Part shown: one piece after another, positions 21,327-31,602 of the stretch
How the letters are laid out: each line of letters begins with the position of its first letter
How positions within the stretch are numbered: the first letter of the stretch is position 1
Source: Streptomyces showdoensis
Lineage (GTDB): Bacteria > Actinomycetota > Actinomycetes > Streptomycetales > Streptomycetaceae
NCBI RefSeq assembly: GCF_039535475.1
Contig: NZ_BAAAXG010000026.1
Coordinates: forward strand, 992,001 to 1,056,000
Reading direction: 5' to 3'
DNA length: 64,000 bases
Program-made: the position numbers and the translations under genes
Notes under the pieces: model-generated
The model's input: only the letters and a program-made list of their open reading frames with translations
Told to the model about the DNA's origin: nothing
The model's database searches: none

Positions 21327-21355
21327 ACCGCCCCGACAGCGGCGGAACCGCCCCG
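21327..21355. promoter_or_regulatory. direct repeats in divergent IRED/GlxA promoter
   Basis: ACCGCCCCG occurs twice with starts 20 bases apart, that is, two helical turns. The second copy overlaps a perfect inverted repeat GGCGG-AA-CCGCC (21341-21352). AraC-type proteins bind direct repeats with such spacing, so this is a plausible operator for the adjacent regulator. Confidence 0.4.
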
Positions 21356-21405
21356 CGGCGCACGATTCCTGCCACGGTGTCGGTCGCCTCCCGTACGGTC
21401 GTGGC

Positions 21406-22380
21406 ATGAGCGCTGGAACGGTCGCCGTCGTCCTGGTCCCCGACGAGCAGGGAGGCCTCTCGCCCTGGGACATGTACGAGCTGTCCACGGTCTCGATGGT
21501 GTTCGGGGTCCCGCACACCGACCTGGCCGACCCCTGGTACACCCTGCGGGTGTGCGGCCCGGCCCCGCACGCCGCCCACGGCCTCGGCGGTCTGGCGGGC
21601 GCGGACACCGTCGTCGTCCCCTCGGTGCCGGACGCGGTGGCCGAGGGGCGCCGGGAACTGCCCGCCGAACTCCTCGCGGCCCTGCGGGAGGCGCACGCGG
21701 CGGGCGCGCGCATGGTCTCGATGTGCACGGGCGCCTTCGCGCTCGCGGCGGCCGGGGTGCTGGACGGCCACCGGGCGGTGCTCCACCGGGCCTACGCGCC
21801 CGCGCTGGCCGCCCGTCACCCGCGGGTCACCGTCGACGCCTCGGTGCTCTACACCGACGGGGGACGCGTGCTCACCAGCGCGGGCGCGGCGGCCGGCCTG
21901 GACCTGTGCCTGCACCTGGTGCGCAAGGACCTCGGCGCGGCCGTCGCGGGCGCGCTCGCCGACCGGCTGCTCGTCGCGCCGCACCGCCCCGGCGACCGGC
22001 CGCAGTCCCTCGGGGCGCCGCTCCCGGCCGGCGGGGCCGACACGCTGGGCCCGGCCCTGGACTGGGCCCTGGAGCGGCTGGGCGAGCCGCTGACGGTGGA
22101 GCTGCTGGCGCGTCGGGCGCGGATGAGCCCGCGCACCTTCCACCGCCGGGTGCGCGAGGTGCACGGCACCACCCCGCTGCAGTGGCTGCTGGAGCAGCGG
22201 GTGGCGCGCGCGCAGACGCTCCTGGAGTCGACGGACCTTCCGGTGGAGCGGATCGGCGAGGAGAGCGGGCTGGGCTCGGCGGCGAACCTGCGCCGCCACT
22301 TCACCCGGGCGGTCGGACTCTCCCCGACCGCCTACCGGCGCTCGTTCACGCCTTCGGGGCCACCTTCGAGAGGCCGTTGA
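21406..22380 (+). CDS. GlxA-family transcriptional regulator (DJ-1/PfpI + AraC HTH)
   Basis: Predicted DNA-binding regulator of 324 residues. An N-terminal DJ-1/PfpI-like domain contains VSMCTGAFALAAAGVL at the usual nucleophile-elbow position. The C-terminal AraC-type helix-turn-helix pair follows (LARRARMSPRTFHRRVRE, then GEESGLGSAANLRRHFTR and SPTAYRRSF). It is transcribed away from the imine-reductase-like gene and is its likely regulator. The 3' end overlaps the convergent menJ-like gene by 35 bases. The ATG chosen opens with the conserved beta strand TVAVVLVPD; a long upstream extension of the frame is antisense shadow. Confidence 0.88.
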   Translation: MSAGTVAVVLVPDEQGGLSPWDMYELSTVSMVFGVPHTDLADPWYTLRVCGPAPHAAHGLGGLAGADTVVVPSVPDAVAEGRRELPAELLAALREAHAAGARMVSMCTGAFALAAAGVLDGHRAVLHRAYAPALAARHPRVTVDASVLYTDGGRVLTSAGAAAGLDLCLHLVRKDLGAAVAGALADRLLVAPHRPGDRPQSLGAPLPAGGADTLGPALDWALERLGEPLTVELLARRARMSPRTFHRRVREVHGTTPLQWLLEQRVARAQTLLESTDLPVERIGEESGLGSAANLRRHFTRAVGLSPTAYRRSFTPSGPPSRGR

Positions 22381-23632
22381 TGATGCGGTCCATCGCGTCG
22401 CCGCCGGTCGGGTCGGTGAGGTTGGCCAGCATCTTCAGCGTGAACTTCATCAGCAGCGGGTGGGTCAGGCCGCGCTGGGTCGCGATCTTCATGACCTTCG
22501 GGTTGCCGATGAGCTTCACGAAGGCGCGGCCCAGCGTGTAGTAGCCGCCGTAGGTGTCCTTGAGGATCTTCGGGTAGTTGTGCAGGGCCAGTTCGCGCTG
22601 GGCGGGGGTGGCGCGGGCGTGCGCCTGGACGATGACGTCGGCCGCGATCTGGCCGGACTCCATGGCGTACGCGATGCCCTCGCCGTTGAACGGGTTGACC
22701 AGGCCGCCGGCGTCGCCGACGAGCAGCAGGCCCTTGGTGTAGTGCGGCTGGCGGTTGAAGGCCATCGGCAGGGCGGCGCCGCGGATCGGGGTGGTCATGT
22801 TGTCCGGGGTGAAGCCCCAGTCCTCGGGCATGGAGGCGCACCAGGCCTTGAGGACCTCGCGCCAGTCCAGCTCCTTGAAGGCGGAGGAGGAGTCGAGGAT
22901 GCCGAGGCCGACGTTGGAGGTGCCGTCGCCCATGCCGAAGATCCAGCCGTAGCCGGGCAGCAGCCGGTCCTGCGGGCCGCGCCGGTCCCACAGTTCCAGC
23001 CAGGACTCCAGGTAGTCGTCCTCGTGCCGGGGGGTCGTGAAGTAGGTGCGCACGGCGACGCCCATCGGCCGGTCCTCGCGCCGGTGCAGGCCCATCGCGA
23101 GGGAGAGCCGGGTGGAGTTGCCGTCGGCGGCGACCACCAGCGGGGCGTGGAAGGTGACCTCGCGCTTCTCCTCGCCGAGCTTGGCGTGGACGCCGGTGAT
23201 CCGGCCGGTGCGGTCGTCGACGATCGGGGCGCCGACGTTGCAGCGCTCGTACAGCCGGGCGCCGGCCTTCTGGGCCTGGCGGGCGAGCTGCTCGTCGAAG
23301 TCGTCGCGCTTGCGGACCAGTCCGTAGTCCGGGTAGGAGGCGAGATCGGGCCAGTCGAGCTGGAGCCGGACGCCGCCGCCGATGATCCGCAGGCCCTTGT
23401 TGCGGAGCCAGCCGGCCTCTTCGGAGATGTCGATGCCCATGGCGACGAGCTGCTTGGTGGCGCGCGGGGTGAGGCCGTCGCCGCAGACCTTCTCGCGCGG
23501 GAACGCGGTCTTCTCCAGGAGCAGGACGTCCAGTCCGGCCTTGGCGAGGTAGTACGCGGTGGTCGAGCCGGCCGGGCCCGCCCCGACGACGATCACGTCT
23601 GCGCTGTGCTCGGAGAGGGGCTGCTCGGTCAC
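22346..23632 (-). CDS. menJ: geranylgeranyl-reductase-family FAD enzyme, probable menaquinone isoprene reductase
   Basis: FAD-dependent enzyme saturating isoprenoid double bonds; 428 residues. Visible are the dinucleotide motif GAGPAG near residue 15, the family block PREKVCGDGLTPRA, a WIFGMGD-type segment, and the FAD C-terminal motif LLVGDAGGLVNPFNGEGI. The GTG start has GGGAG eight bases ahead and begins just before the FAD motif; longer in-frame starts lack support. In Mycobacterium the homologue MenJ hydrogenates one unit of the menaquinone tail and lies near menG; here menG is 2.4 kb away and nuo close by. The menaquinone assignment rests on family and context. Confidence 0.8.
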   Translation of the reverse strand: MTEQPLSEHSADVIVVGAGPAGSTTAYYLAKAGLDVLLLEKTAFPREKVCGDGLTPRATKQLVAMGIDISEEAGWLRNKGLRIIGGGVRLQLDWPDLASYPDYGLVRKRDDFDEQLARQAQKAGARLYERCNVGAPIVDDRTGRITGVHAKLGEEKREVTFHAPLVVAADGNSTRLSLAMGLHRREDRPMGVAVRTYFTTPRHEDDYLESWLELWDRRGPQDRLLPGYGWIFGMGDGTSNVGLGILDSSSAFKELDWREVLKAWCASMPEDWGFTPDNMTTPIRGAALPMAFNRQPHYTKGLLLVGDAGGLVNPFNGEGIAYAMESGQIAADVIVQAHARATPAQRELALHNYPKILKDTYGGYYTLGRAFVKLIGNPKVMKIATQRGLTHPLLMKFTLKMLANLTDPTGGDAMDRIINGLSKVAPKA

Positions 23633-23768
23633 GGCGGATTCTCCCGAAGACTCGACGGTAGGGGGCGGTACGGACGTACCGGGGCAGTCTATGGGGACCG
23701 GGAATGGAGTAGCCGGAGGGCCACCCCTCCATGCAAGATCACCAGCCGTGACCCTTAATCGCACACAC

Positions 23769-24464
23769 ATGCGGAGAGGCATGCTGCTCGCTGCCCTCCT
23801 CGCCCTGCTCTGTTCCGCGTTCCTCGGACTGCCCGGGAAGGCCGGCGCCGCCTCCTTCCCCGACTGCCCGGCCGGACAGTTCTGCCTCTACGACGGCAGC
23901 GGGGGCACCGGCACCCGCGTGGACCTCGCCGAAGGCGCCAAGGCCGAGCGGGACGCCGGCACCATCCTGTCCGTCCAGAACAACACCGGCATGTGGGCCT
24001 GCGTGTACGGCAGGCCCGAGTACGGCGGCGGCCTCCAGACCGTCAAGCCGGGCAACGGCGACGAGTACGTCACCGACGGCACCCGCTGGCTCGTCGGCTC
24101 GTACAAGCTGGTGCCCACCCGCGCCCTCTGCTTCACCGGCTACGAGCGCTGCGCGAACGGCGAGGTCTGCACCTTCGCCGAGAAGAACGGGCGCGGGGCG
24201 ATGACCGTCCACCGGCCGGCCCTCGACACCGCGACCCGGAACTACGGCAACAGCTACGGCCCCGAGGTCGCCCCCGCCTCCGTGTTCAACCGGACGGCCA
24301 AGCACCTCTGCTTCTACCCGAACGCCGACTACACCGGCACCTGGGACAAGGACACGTACGGCGCCTACGTCGTGCTGCGCGGCCAGAGCGTCACCGTCCC
24401 CTCGCCCTTCACGGGCACCTTCCGCTCCCACGAGCTCGTCGACGGAACCTCGGAGTGCCAGTGA
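23769..24464 (+). CDS. secreted peptidase-inhibitor family I36-like protein
   Basis: Predicted extracellular small protein, 231 residues. The signal peptide (MRRGMLLAALLALLCSAFLG, cleavage near AGA-AS) leads to an I36 motif, CPAGQFCLYDGSGGTGTRV, followed by two further cysteine-bearing segments (RCANGEVCTFAEKNGRG and KHLCFYPNADYTG). These look like beta/gamma-crystallin-type repeats, as in the Streptomyces metalloproteinase inhibitor family. A GTG 21 bases upstream or an ATG 12 bases downstream are alternative starts; this one keeps the basic n-region. It is translationally coupled (GTGA) to the next secreted protein. Whether it inhibits a protease is inference. Confidence 0.75.
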   Translation: MRRGMLLAALLALLCSAFLGLPGKAGAASFPDCPAGQFCLYDGSGGTGTRVDLAEGAKAERDAGTILSVQNNTGMWACVYGRPEYGGGLQTVKPGNGDEYVTDGTRWLVGSYKLVPTRALCFTGYERCANGEVCTFAEKNGRGAMTVHRPALDTATRNYGNSYGPEVAPASVFNRTAKHLCFYPNADYTGTWDKDTYGAYVVLRGQSVTVPSPFTGTFRSHELVDGTSECQ

Positions 24465-25954
24465 CCACGCCCCCGCGCCCGGCCCTCGCCGTCGCCGCCG
24501 CCCTCGTCGCGACCCTCGCCCTGACCACCTCCCACGCCCCCGCCTCCACCGCGGTGGACGGCGTGGAGAGCCCGCTCGCCGCCTCCTGGCAGCAGACTCC
24601 GGTACCAGGCGCCGCCGAGCTCCCCGCCGGCATCACGGTCACCCACTGGACCGAGAAGGATCCGGGCAAGGACAACCGGAGCAGACCCCGTCTCCTCCAG
24701 GTCGTCGAGATCGACCCCACCGCCGCCCCGCTCGACCTGCAGAGCACCGTCGGCACGGGCGACGGCCTCGCCGAGACGGTCGCCGAACAGCTCGCCGCCG
24801 TCAGCCCGAAGTCCCCCTCCAGGCACCCCCTGGCGGGCGTCAACGGCAGCCTGTTCAAGTCGGAGAAGCCGCACCCGGACCTGGCGTCCGCCGGCCCCGT
24901 CACCCTCCAGCACATGGGCGTCTCGGTCACCGACGGCGTCCTGCATGGCTCCAGCTGCTGGGGCGGCGGCCAGGGCACCTCGGGCGCCGTGATCCAGTAC
25001 GGCGTCCCGTACATCACCAAGCTGCGCACGGACCTCACCCTGACCGCGTCCGACGGGTCCGCCCCCATGCGCCTCGACGACATCAACCGGGACCCGGGCC
25101 GGGCCCGCGGCTGCGCCCGCGACAACGAGGACAGGCTCATCCCCCAGGAGCAGGCCGGCGATCAGAAGGGCGTCTTCGTGGACGCCGACGAGATCGTCCT
25201 GTTCACCTCGGACTACAAGTACCCGGTGCCCAAGCCCGGCCTCGACCCGTACGTCACCACGGACGACGACGAGGGCTACGAGGTCGTCCTCGACGCCACG
25301 GGCAAGGTGACGGCCGCCCGCGCGAGCCGCGGCGGCGGCAAGGGCAACACCGCCCAGGTCACGGTGCCTTCCGGCGGCCGCATCCTGCAGGGCGTCGGCA
25401 CCGGTGCCACCTGGCTGCGCGACCACGCCCCGCTGAACAGCACCCTCGCGGTCTCCCAGAAGCTCACCGACACCCGGTTCAAGCGCGAGATCCCGCTGGA
25501 CCCGTCGCTCGACGTCGTGAGCTCCTTCCACCAGCTCCTGCGCAACGGCGACGTCCCGGCCGAACTGCCCGACACCTGCGGCGACACGGACACCGGCGTC
25601 GACGGCACCGAGATCTGCACCGACTCCCGGGTGGCCCTCGGCACGAACGTGCGCGGCCGCACGGTCCTCGTCACCCTGACCGGGCAGCCCCAGGCGAGCA
25701 CCGCCACCACCCACGAGGACGGCGCCTGGCTGCGGGACTTCGCCGAACTCCTGCACTCCGGGGAGCTCGGCCTGATCGACGCCCTCAACCTCGACGGCGG
25801 CGGCTCGGCGACCCTGATCACCGCCACCACCACACCCGGCACCACCACCGTGCGCACCCCGCCGACGGACCGGGTCAACGGCACGTACGTGCACCGGGCC
25901 GTCTCCGACGCCGTGTACGCCGGGATCAGCGGCTACGGCATGTACAAGAAGTAG
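24461..25954 (+). CDS. secreted phosphodiester glycosidase family (NAGPA-like) protein
   Basis: Predicted exported hydrolase, 497 residues, with a signal peptide ending near ASTAVDG. The NAGPA-type domain is recognised by the early LAGVNGSLF block and the late hallmark ALNLDGGGSATLI near residue 443. Enzymes of this family remove GlcNAc from phosphodiesters or trim envelope glycopolymers; the substrate here is not known. The central region is long and acidic. The GTG start overlaps the I36-like gene by 4 bases, so the two secreted proteins are made together and may work on the same wall or extracellular target. Confidence 0.78.
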   Translation: MTTPPRPALAVAAALVATLALTTSHAPASTAVDGVESPLAASWQQTPVPGAAELPAGITVTHWTEKDPGKDNRSRPRLLQVVEIDPTAAPLDLQSTVGTGDGLAETVAEQLAAVSPKSPSRHPLAGVNGSLFKSEKPHPDLASAGPVTLQHMGVSVTDGVLHGSSCWGGGQGTSGAVIQYGVPYITKLRTDLTLTASDGSAPMRLDDINRDPGRARGCARDNEDRLIPQEQAGDQKGVFVDADEIVLFTSDYKYPVPKPGLDPYVTTDDDEGYEVVLDATGKVTAARASRGGGKGNTAQVTVPSGGRILQGVGTGATWLRDHAPLNSTLAVSQKLTDTRFKREIPLDPSLDVVSSFHQLLRNGDVPAELPDTCGDTDTGVDGTEICTDSRVALGTNVRGRTVLVTLTGQPQASTATTHEDGAWLRDFAELLHSGELGLIDALNLDGGGSATLITATTTPGTTTVRTPPTDRVNGTYVHRAVSDAVYAGISGYGMYKK

Positions 25955-25986
25955 CCCCGGGCGGCCCCGCTCCGCCCCGCGCGGCC

Positions 25987-26682
25987 CTACTCGGCCTTGA
26001 AGCCGCGGTGCAGGGCCACGATCCCGCCGGTCAGGTTCCGCCAGGCCACCTTCGACCAGCCGGCCTTCTGCATCATCTGCGCGAGGGTCGGCTGGTCCGG
26101 CCAGGACTGGATGGACTCGGCGAGGTACACGTACGCGTCGGGGTTGGAGGAGACGGCCCGCGCCACCGGCGGCAGCGCGCGCATCAGGTACTCCTCGTAC
26201 ACCGTGCGGAACGGCGCCCAGGTGGCGTGCGAGAACTCGCAGATGACGACCCGGCCGCCGGGCTTCGTCACCCGGTACAGCTCGCGCAGCGCCTGGTCGG
26301 TGTCCTGGATGTTGCGCAGCCCGAAGGAGATGGTGACGGCGTCGAAGACGTCGTCACGGAAGGGCAGCCGGGTGCCGTCGCCCGCGGTGAACGGCATCCA
26401 CGGGTGGTTCCTCTTGCCGACCCGCAGCATCCCCAGCGAGAAGTCGCAGGGCACGACGTACGCCCCGGCGCGCACGAAGGGCTGCGAGGAGGTCGCGGTG
26501 CCGGCGGCCAGGTCCAGGACCTTCTGGGCCGGGCGCGCGTCGACCGCCTTGGCGACCTCCTTGCGCCAGCGCCGGTCCTGGCCCAGCGACAGGACGTCGT
26601 TGGTGAGGTCGTAGTTCTCCGCCACGTCGTCGAACATCGAGGCGACTTCGTGCGGCTGCTTGTCCAGGGTGGCGCGGGTCAC
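25987..26682 (-). CDS. menG: demethylmenaquinone methyltransferase
   Basis: SAM-dependent C-methylation of demethylmenaquinone, the last step in making menaquinone. The 231-residue protein shows [17 protein letters not shown] at the N-terminus, the SAM-binding motif [12 protein letters not shown], and [21 protein letters not shown] followed by CEFSH, all typical of UbiE/MenG. A GTG 15 bases further upstream is possible, but GAGG stands nine bases before this GTG and none before the other. It follows mqnC and the amidohydrolase-like gene on the same strand and probably shares their transcript. Confidence 0.93.
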   Translation of the reverse strand: MTRATLDKQPHEVASMFDDVAENYDLTNDVLSLGQDRRWRKEVAKAVDARPAQKVLDLAAGTATSSQPFVRAGAYVVPCDFSLGMLRVGKRNHPWMPFTAGDGTRLPFRDDVFDAVTISFGLRNIQDTDQALRELYRVTKPGGRVVICEFSHATWAPFRTVYEEYLMRALPPVARAVSSNPDAYVYLAESIQSWPDQPTLAQMMQKAGWSKVAWRNLTGGIVALHRGFKAE

Positions 26683-26771
26683 CGGCGTTCGCCTCACTTG
26701 GTTCGGTGCGGGTCTGGGGCTACGGGCTGACGTTACGCCCGCATTGTCGCAGGGCCGCCCGGCCCCCGCCG

Positions 26772-27371
26772 TCAGCGGGCCCGGTAGACCAGCCGGCCGC
26801 CGATGACCGTGGCCACGCAGGTGGCGGGCCCCCGGCGCACCAGCTCCGCCCGGTCGGACACGTCGAAGACGGCGAACCGGGCCGGCGCGCCCGCAGCCAG
26901 GGGGGGCAGCAGCACGAGCGGCGCCGGCGTCAGGGACGGCGGCCCCGGCAGGTTCGGCGGGCGCCGGCCCACGGCGAGTCCGGCCCGGCGCACCGCGTCC
27001 GCGGCGGCCCGGCCCCGCAGCTCCCCGCCGACGGCGACCGTGCCGTGCGCGAGCAGCCGCTGCACACCGCGGCGCGCGGAGGCGCCCCGGCGGGCGGGGT
27101 CGGCCTCGAAGATGTCCTGCGCCCGCTCCCCCGTGACCGGCTCGGTACCGAACTCGGCGGCCTCCCGGGGGTCCGGGTGGTAGGTCGCCTCCAGCAGCTC
27201 GGGGCCGTACGGGTTGATCAGCCCGGGGGTGAGGATGCCGGGCCAGCGGCGCAGCCGCGCGTCCTGGTGGGCGTCGGCCAGCTCCTCGTACGGGCCGACG
27301 GCCGCGACGAGCGGGCCGTCGACCAGGACCGCGAGCTCGGGCGAGGCCTCGGCGGCGTGCAGGGTCAGCAT
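26772..27371 (-). CDS. imidazolonepropionase-like protein with degenerate metal site
   Basis: A 199-residue protein resembling an amidohydrolase reduced to its ends. The N-terminal composite-domain strands ([16 protein letters not shown]) lead to [14 protein letters not shown], where true amidohydrolases have a zinc-binding H-x-H after PG-hyd-hyd-N. The C-terminal strands ([11 protein letters not shown]) are typical of the family. Most of the TIM barrel and all metal histidine pairs are missing, so hydrolase activity is unlikely. It sits 11 bases after mqnC and before menG, so a role linked to futalosine/menaquinone metabolism is plausible but unproven. Confidence 0.7.
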   Translation of the reverse strand: MLTLHAAEASPELAVLVDGPLVAAVGPYEELADAHQDARLRRWPGILTPGLINPYGPELLEATYHPDPREAAEFGTEPVTGERAQDIFEADPARRGASARRGVQRLLAHGTVAVGGELRGRAAADAVRRAGLAVGRRPPNLPGPPSLTPAPLVLLPPLAAGAPARFAVFDVSDRAELVRRGPATCVATVIGGRLVYRAR

Positions 27372-27382
27372 CGGAGCCGTTC

Positions 27383-28582
27383 TCAGTTGGCGTCGAGGAG
27401 CTTCAGCTCGGGGTGGGCCGTGCCGCCCTCGATCGCGATGGACGAGATGTGGGAGGCCACGCGCTCGTCGACCGGGTCGTTCGCCGGGTCGTCGTGGACG
27501 ACCAGGTGCTCGTAGGTGGTCGAGCGCTGCGCGGGGACGCGGTCCGCGGTGCGGATCATGTCGATCATCTCGCGCAGGTTGGAGCGGTGCTTGGCGCCGG
27601 CCGAGGAGACCACGTTCTCCTCCAGCATGATCGAGCCGAGGTCGTCGGCGCCGTAGTGCAGGGTGAGCTGGCCGATCTCCTTGCCCGTGGTGAGCCACGA
27701 GCCCTGGATGTGCGCCACGTTGTCGAGGAAGAGCCGCGCGATGGAGATCATCCGCAGGTACTCGAAGAGGGTCGCCTGGGTACGGCCCTTCAGGTGGTTG
27801 TTCTCGGGCTGGTAGGTGTACGGGATGAAGGCCCGGAAGCCACCCGTCCGGTCCTGCACGTCACGGATCATCCGCAGGTGCTCGATCCGCTCGGCGTTGG
27901 TCTCGCCGGTGCCCATGAGCATGGTGGAGGTGGACTCGACGCCCAGCTTGTGGGCGATCTCCATGATCTCCAGCCAGCGCTCGCCGCTCTCCTTCAGCGG
28001 GGCGATCGCCTTGCGCGGCCGCTCCGGGAGGAGCTCGGCGCCGGCGCCCGCGAAGGAGTCCAGGCCGGCCGCGTGGATGCGGGTGATGGCCTCCTCGACG
28101 GAGACCTTGGAGATCCGGGCCATGTGCTCGACCTCGGAGGCGCCGAGGGAGTGGATGACCAGCTGCGGGAAGTCCTTCTTGATGGCGGAGAAGTGCTGCT
28201 CGTAGTACTCGACGCCGAAGTCGGGGTGGTGGCCGCCCTGGAACATGATCTGGGTGCCGCCGAGCTCCACGGTCTCCGCGCAGCGGCGCAGGATGTCGTC
28301 GAGGTCGCGGGTCCAGCCCTTCTTGGTGTCCTTCGGGGCCGCGTAGAACGCGCAGAACTTGCACGCCGTCACACAGACGTTCGTGTAGTTGATGTTGCGC
28401 TCGATGATGTACGTCGCGATGTGCTCGGTCCCCGCGTAGCGGCGGCGGCGCACGGCGTCGGCGGCGGCGCCGAGGGCGTGCAGCGGCGCCGAGCGGTACA
28501 GGTCGAGCGCCTCCTCGGGGGTGATCCGGCCACCGGCGGCGGCGCGGTCGAGAACGGACTGGAGTGCGGCCTTCTCGGTCAC
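27383..28582 (-). CDS. mqnC: cyclic dehypoxanthinyl futalosine synthase (radical SAM)
   Basis: Radical-SAM enzyme of the futalosine route to menaquinone; cyclises dehypoxanthine futalosine. The 399-residue protein has the cluster motif Cys70-x3-Cys74-x2-Cys77 in [12 protein letters not shown], followed by MFQGGHHPD and the C-terminal block [24 protein letters not shown]. The GTG start has AAGGGA seven bases upstream. It heads a probable operon mqnC - amidohydrolase-like - menG and is divergent from a lipoprotein esterase. With mqnA nearby it shows that menaquinone is made by the futalosine pathway rather than classical Men enzymes. Confidence 0.96.
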   Translation of the reverse strand: MTEKAALQSVLDRAAAGGRITPEEALDLYRSAPLHALGAAADAVRRRRYAGTEHIATYIIERNINYTNVCVTACKFCAFYAAPKDTKKGWTRDLDDILRRCAETVELGGTQIMFQGGHHPDFGVEYYEQHFSAIKKDFPQLVIHSLGASEVEHMARISKVSVEEAITRIHAAGLDSFAGAGAELLPERPRKAIAPLKESGERWLEIMEIAHKLGVESTSTMLMGTGETNAERIEHLRMIRDVQDRTGGFRAFIPYTYQPENNHLKGRTQATLFEYLRMISIARLFLDNVAHIQGSWLTTGKEIGQLTLHYGADDLGSIMLEENVVSSAGAKHRSNLREMIDMIRTADRVPAQRSTTYEHLVVHDDPANDPVDERVASHISSIAIEGGTAHPELKLLDAN

Positions 28583-28762
28583 CGGGTGTCCCTTTCGGAG
28601 GCTGCGTACGCACGGGCGGGCGCGTACTGGACGGACCGCGCCAGCCTACGCCAGCGCCCCCGGACGGATTCGTGCCGGTCCCGAGCCAACCGAACGGTCA
28701 CCGGATCCCTCTCCCTATCCGGAATCCGCCGTATGACCCGAAACGCACTCGGAGACCCCGCC

Positions 28763-29845
28763 ATGACACGTCGCCGCCGCCTCCACCGCACCCTCGCGGC
28801 CACCCTCGCCCTCGGGACCACGCTGGCCGTGGTCGCCGGCTGCTCGTCGGACGGCAAGGGCGACCCGGTCTCCTTCGACACGCCGCGGAGCGACAAGCCC
28901 CAGCAGACCGTCGTGCACAAGCCGGGCGGGAAGGGCACCGGGACCAAGGGGGGCCACGTCCCCGAGACCGTCTTCCCCACCGGGCCCAGGGCCGAGTTCA
29001 CCGACGCCAACACCGTCGAGGACGGCACGAAGATCGGCGTCACCGAACTCCACGGGGCGAAGTCGGGCTTCACCGGCAAGGTGTGGGTGTGGGCCCCGAA
29101 GCAGTATTTCGACCCGAAGTACGCGAACAGCGGCTTCCCGGTCCTGATCTCCCTGCCGGGCGGCGTCGGCTATCCGACGAATTACTGGATGGGCGTCGAC
29201 CTCAAACTCCAGTCGAGCATCGCCCGGTGGTCCGAGGAGGGAAAGAGCCTCCCGTTCATCGTCGTGATGCCCGTCCTCAACCCGGACGACAAGCACTATT
29301 ACGACGGCAGCGATATCCCGGGCCAGCCGCGAATGGGCACCTGGCTGACCGAGGACGTCCCGGATTTCGTCCGGGCGAATTTCCGCACGTTCAAGTCGCG
29401 GGACGGCTGGGCGTTCATGGGCTCGTCCTCGGGCGGCTTCGTGGGCCTCAAGTCCGTGCTCCAGAAGCCGGACAGGTTCAAGGGCGTCATCGCCTCCGGG
29501 CCGGACCTCGTCCCGGACTCGCCGCTGTGGAAGGGGCACGCCCGGGAGCAGCGGGCGAACGACCCGCGCCTCCTGGCCCGGGCGCTCGGCGCGAAGCCGG
29601 ACAGGAAGGGCGACGAGCTCTTCCTGGCGTTCCAGCTGGGCACCAAGGAGACCCGGCTGGCCCCGCAGCTGAAGGCCTTCATCAAGACCTACACCAAGGG
29701 CCCGATCAAGTCCCACCTGCAGATCATCCAGAACGGCGGGCACAACGCGCTGAGCTACATCAAGGGCATGGACGAGGGATCGATCGCCTGGCTGAGCCGC
29801 CAGATGCAGGGACCGGTCCCCTCCTCCTCGGAGTCCTCCTCCTAG
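28763..29845 (+). CDS. lipoprotein esterase (alpha/beta hydrolase, PF00756-like)
   Basis: Predicted surface lipoprotein of 360 residues. An Arg-rich start and hydrophobic helix end in the lipobox VVAGCSS (Cys near residue 23). After a polar linker, the esterase D/antigen-85-like fold is seen in FPVLISLPGGVGYPTNYW and the nucleophile elbow WAFMGSSSGGFVG; a late ...NGGHNALSY gives the catalytic histidine. An upstream in-frame ATG (28733) exists, but GGAG eight bases before this ATG and the signal sequence favour it. It is divergent from mqnC. Substrate unknown; mycolyltransfer is unlikely in Streptomyces. Confidence 0.85.
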   Translation: MTRRRRLHRTLAATLALGTTLAVVAGCSSDGKGDPVSFDTPRSDKPQQTVVHKPGGKGTGTKGGHVPETVFPTGPRAEFTDANTVEDGTKIGVTELHGAKSGFTGKVWVWAPKQYFDPKYANSGFPVLISLPGGVGYPTNYWMGVDLKLQSSIARWSEEGKSLPFIVVMPVLNPDDKHYYDGSDIPGQPRMGTWLTEDVPDFVRANFRTFKSRDGWAFMGSSSGGFVGLKSVLQKPDRFKGVIASGPDLVPDSPLWKGHAREQRANDPRLLARALGAKPDRKGDELFLAFQLGTKETRLAPQLKAFIKTYTKGPIKSHLQIIQNGGHNALSYIKGMDEGSIAWLSRQMQGPVPSSSESSS

Positions 29846-29873
29846 GCCGGCACGGCCCGGCCCCCGGCGGGCG

Positions 29874-31059
<1,186 letters not shown>

Positions 31060-31263
31060 ATGGCTACCGGAACCGTGAAGTGGTTCAACGCTGAAAAGGG
31101 CTTTGGCTTCATTGCCCAGGAAGGCGGCGGCCCGGATGTCTTCGTCCACTACTCCGCGATCAACGCCTCTGGCTTCCGCTCCCTCGAGGAGAACCAGCAG
31201 GTGAACTTCGACGTCACGCAGGGCCCGAAGGGTCCGCAGGCGGAGAACGTCACCCCGGTCTAA
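31060..31263 (+). CDS. CspA-family cold-shock protein
   Basis: Small RNA chaperone of 67 residues with a single cold-shock fold. RNP1 is KGFGFI (13-18) and RNP2 is VFVHY (27-31). The length is exactly that of the family and the ATG has AGGAGGG six bases ahead, one of the best ribosome sites in the window. In-frame sequence upstream is the leader. The gene is monocistronic, bounded by a hairpin leader and a strong terminator. It probably unwinds mRNA during cold or growth transitions. Confidence 0.97.
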   Translation: MATGTVKWFNAEKGFGFIAQEGGGPDVFVHYSAINASGFRSLEENQQVNFDVTQGPKGPQAENVTPV

Positions 31264-31305
31264 GTGACCCGGGTCGACGATCGCGATCTCTAGAGCTGTA
31301 CCCAA

Positions 31306-31347
31306 GGAGCCCCGCTCCGTACGTGACGAGCGTACGAGCGGGGCTCC
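31306..31347 (+). terminator. terminator after cold-shock gene
   Basis: Stem GGAGCCCCGCT / AGCGGGGCTCC (11 pairs), extended after one bulged C by CGTAC / GTACG, with an 9-base loop. It is 42 bases past the stop and also lies just before the end of the convergent small gene. Confidence 0.8.
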
Positions 31348-31356
31348 TGCCGTTCC

Positions 31357-31602
31357 TCAGCGGTCCCGGATCACGTCCCCGCCGTTGTCCCGGGCCTCGC
31401 CGTCGCCCCACCGCGACAGGTGGTACGCGGACACGTACGCCCCGCGACCGTTCTTGCCGGAGTAGACGGTGTCGCTGGTCGGGCACGACGGCACCGACAG
31501 GGGTCGACGCGCGTTGAACGCGCACAGCGTGCCCGAATTCCGCCCTCCGCAGAAGCCCGCCGCACCCACATGTACGGCCCGGCGGGTACGTACGCTGGAC
31601 AC
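31357..31602 (-). CDS. small hypothetical protein
   Basis: An 81-codon frame from GTG. No family recognised. Evidence for coding is base composition: by eye about 88 percent G/C at third positions against roughly 65 and 55 percent at first and second, the normal pattern for this genome, whereas the overlapping plus-strand frame lacks it. It has three cysteines (GFCGG, TLCAF, PSCPT) and a polar C-terminus (RWGDGEARDNGGD). A second GTG at 31569 would give 70 residues. Its first start abuts the ATG of the divergent DUF1992 gene without any gap, which makes one of the two starts doubtful. Confidence 0.45.
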   Translation of the reverse strand: MSSVRTRRAVHVGAAGFCGGRNSGTLCAFNARRPLSVPSCPTSDTVYSGKNGRGAYVSAYHLSRWGDGEARDNGGDVIRDR

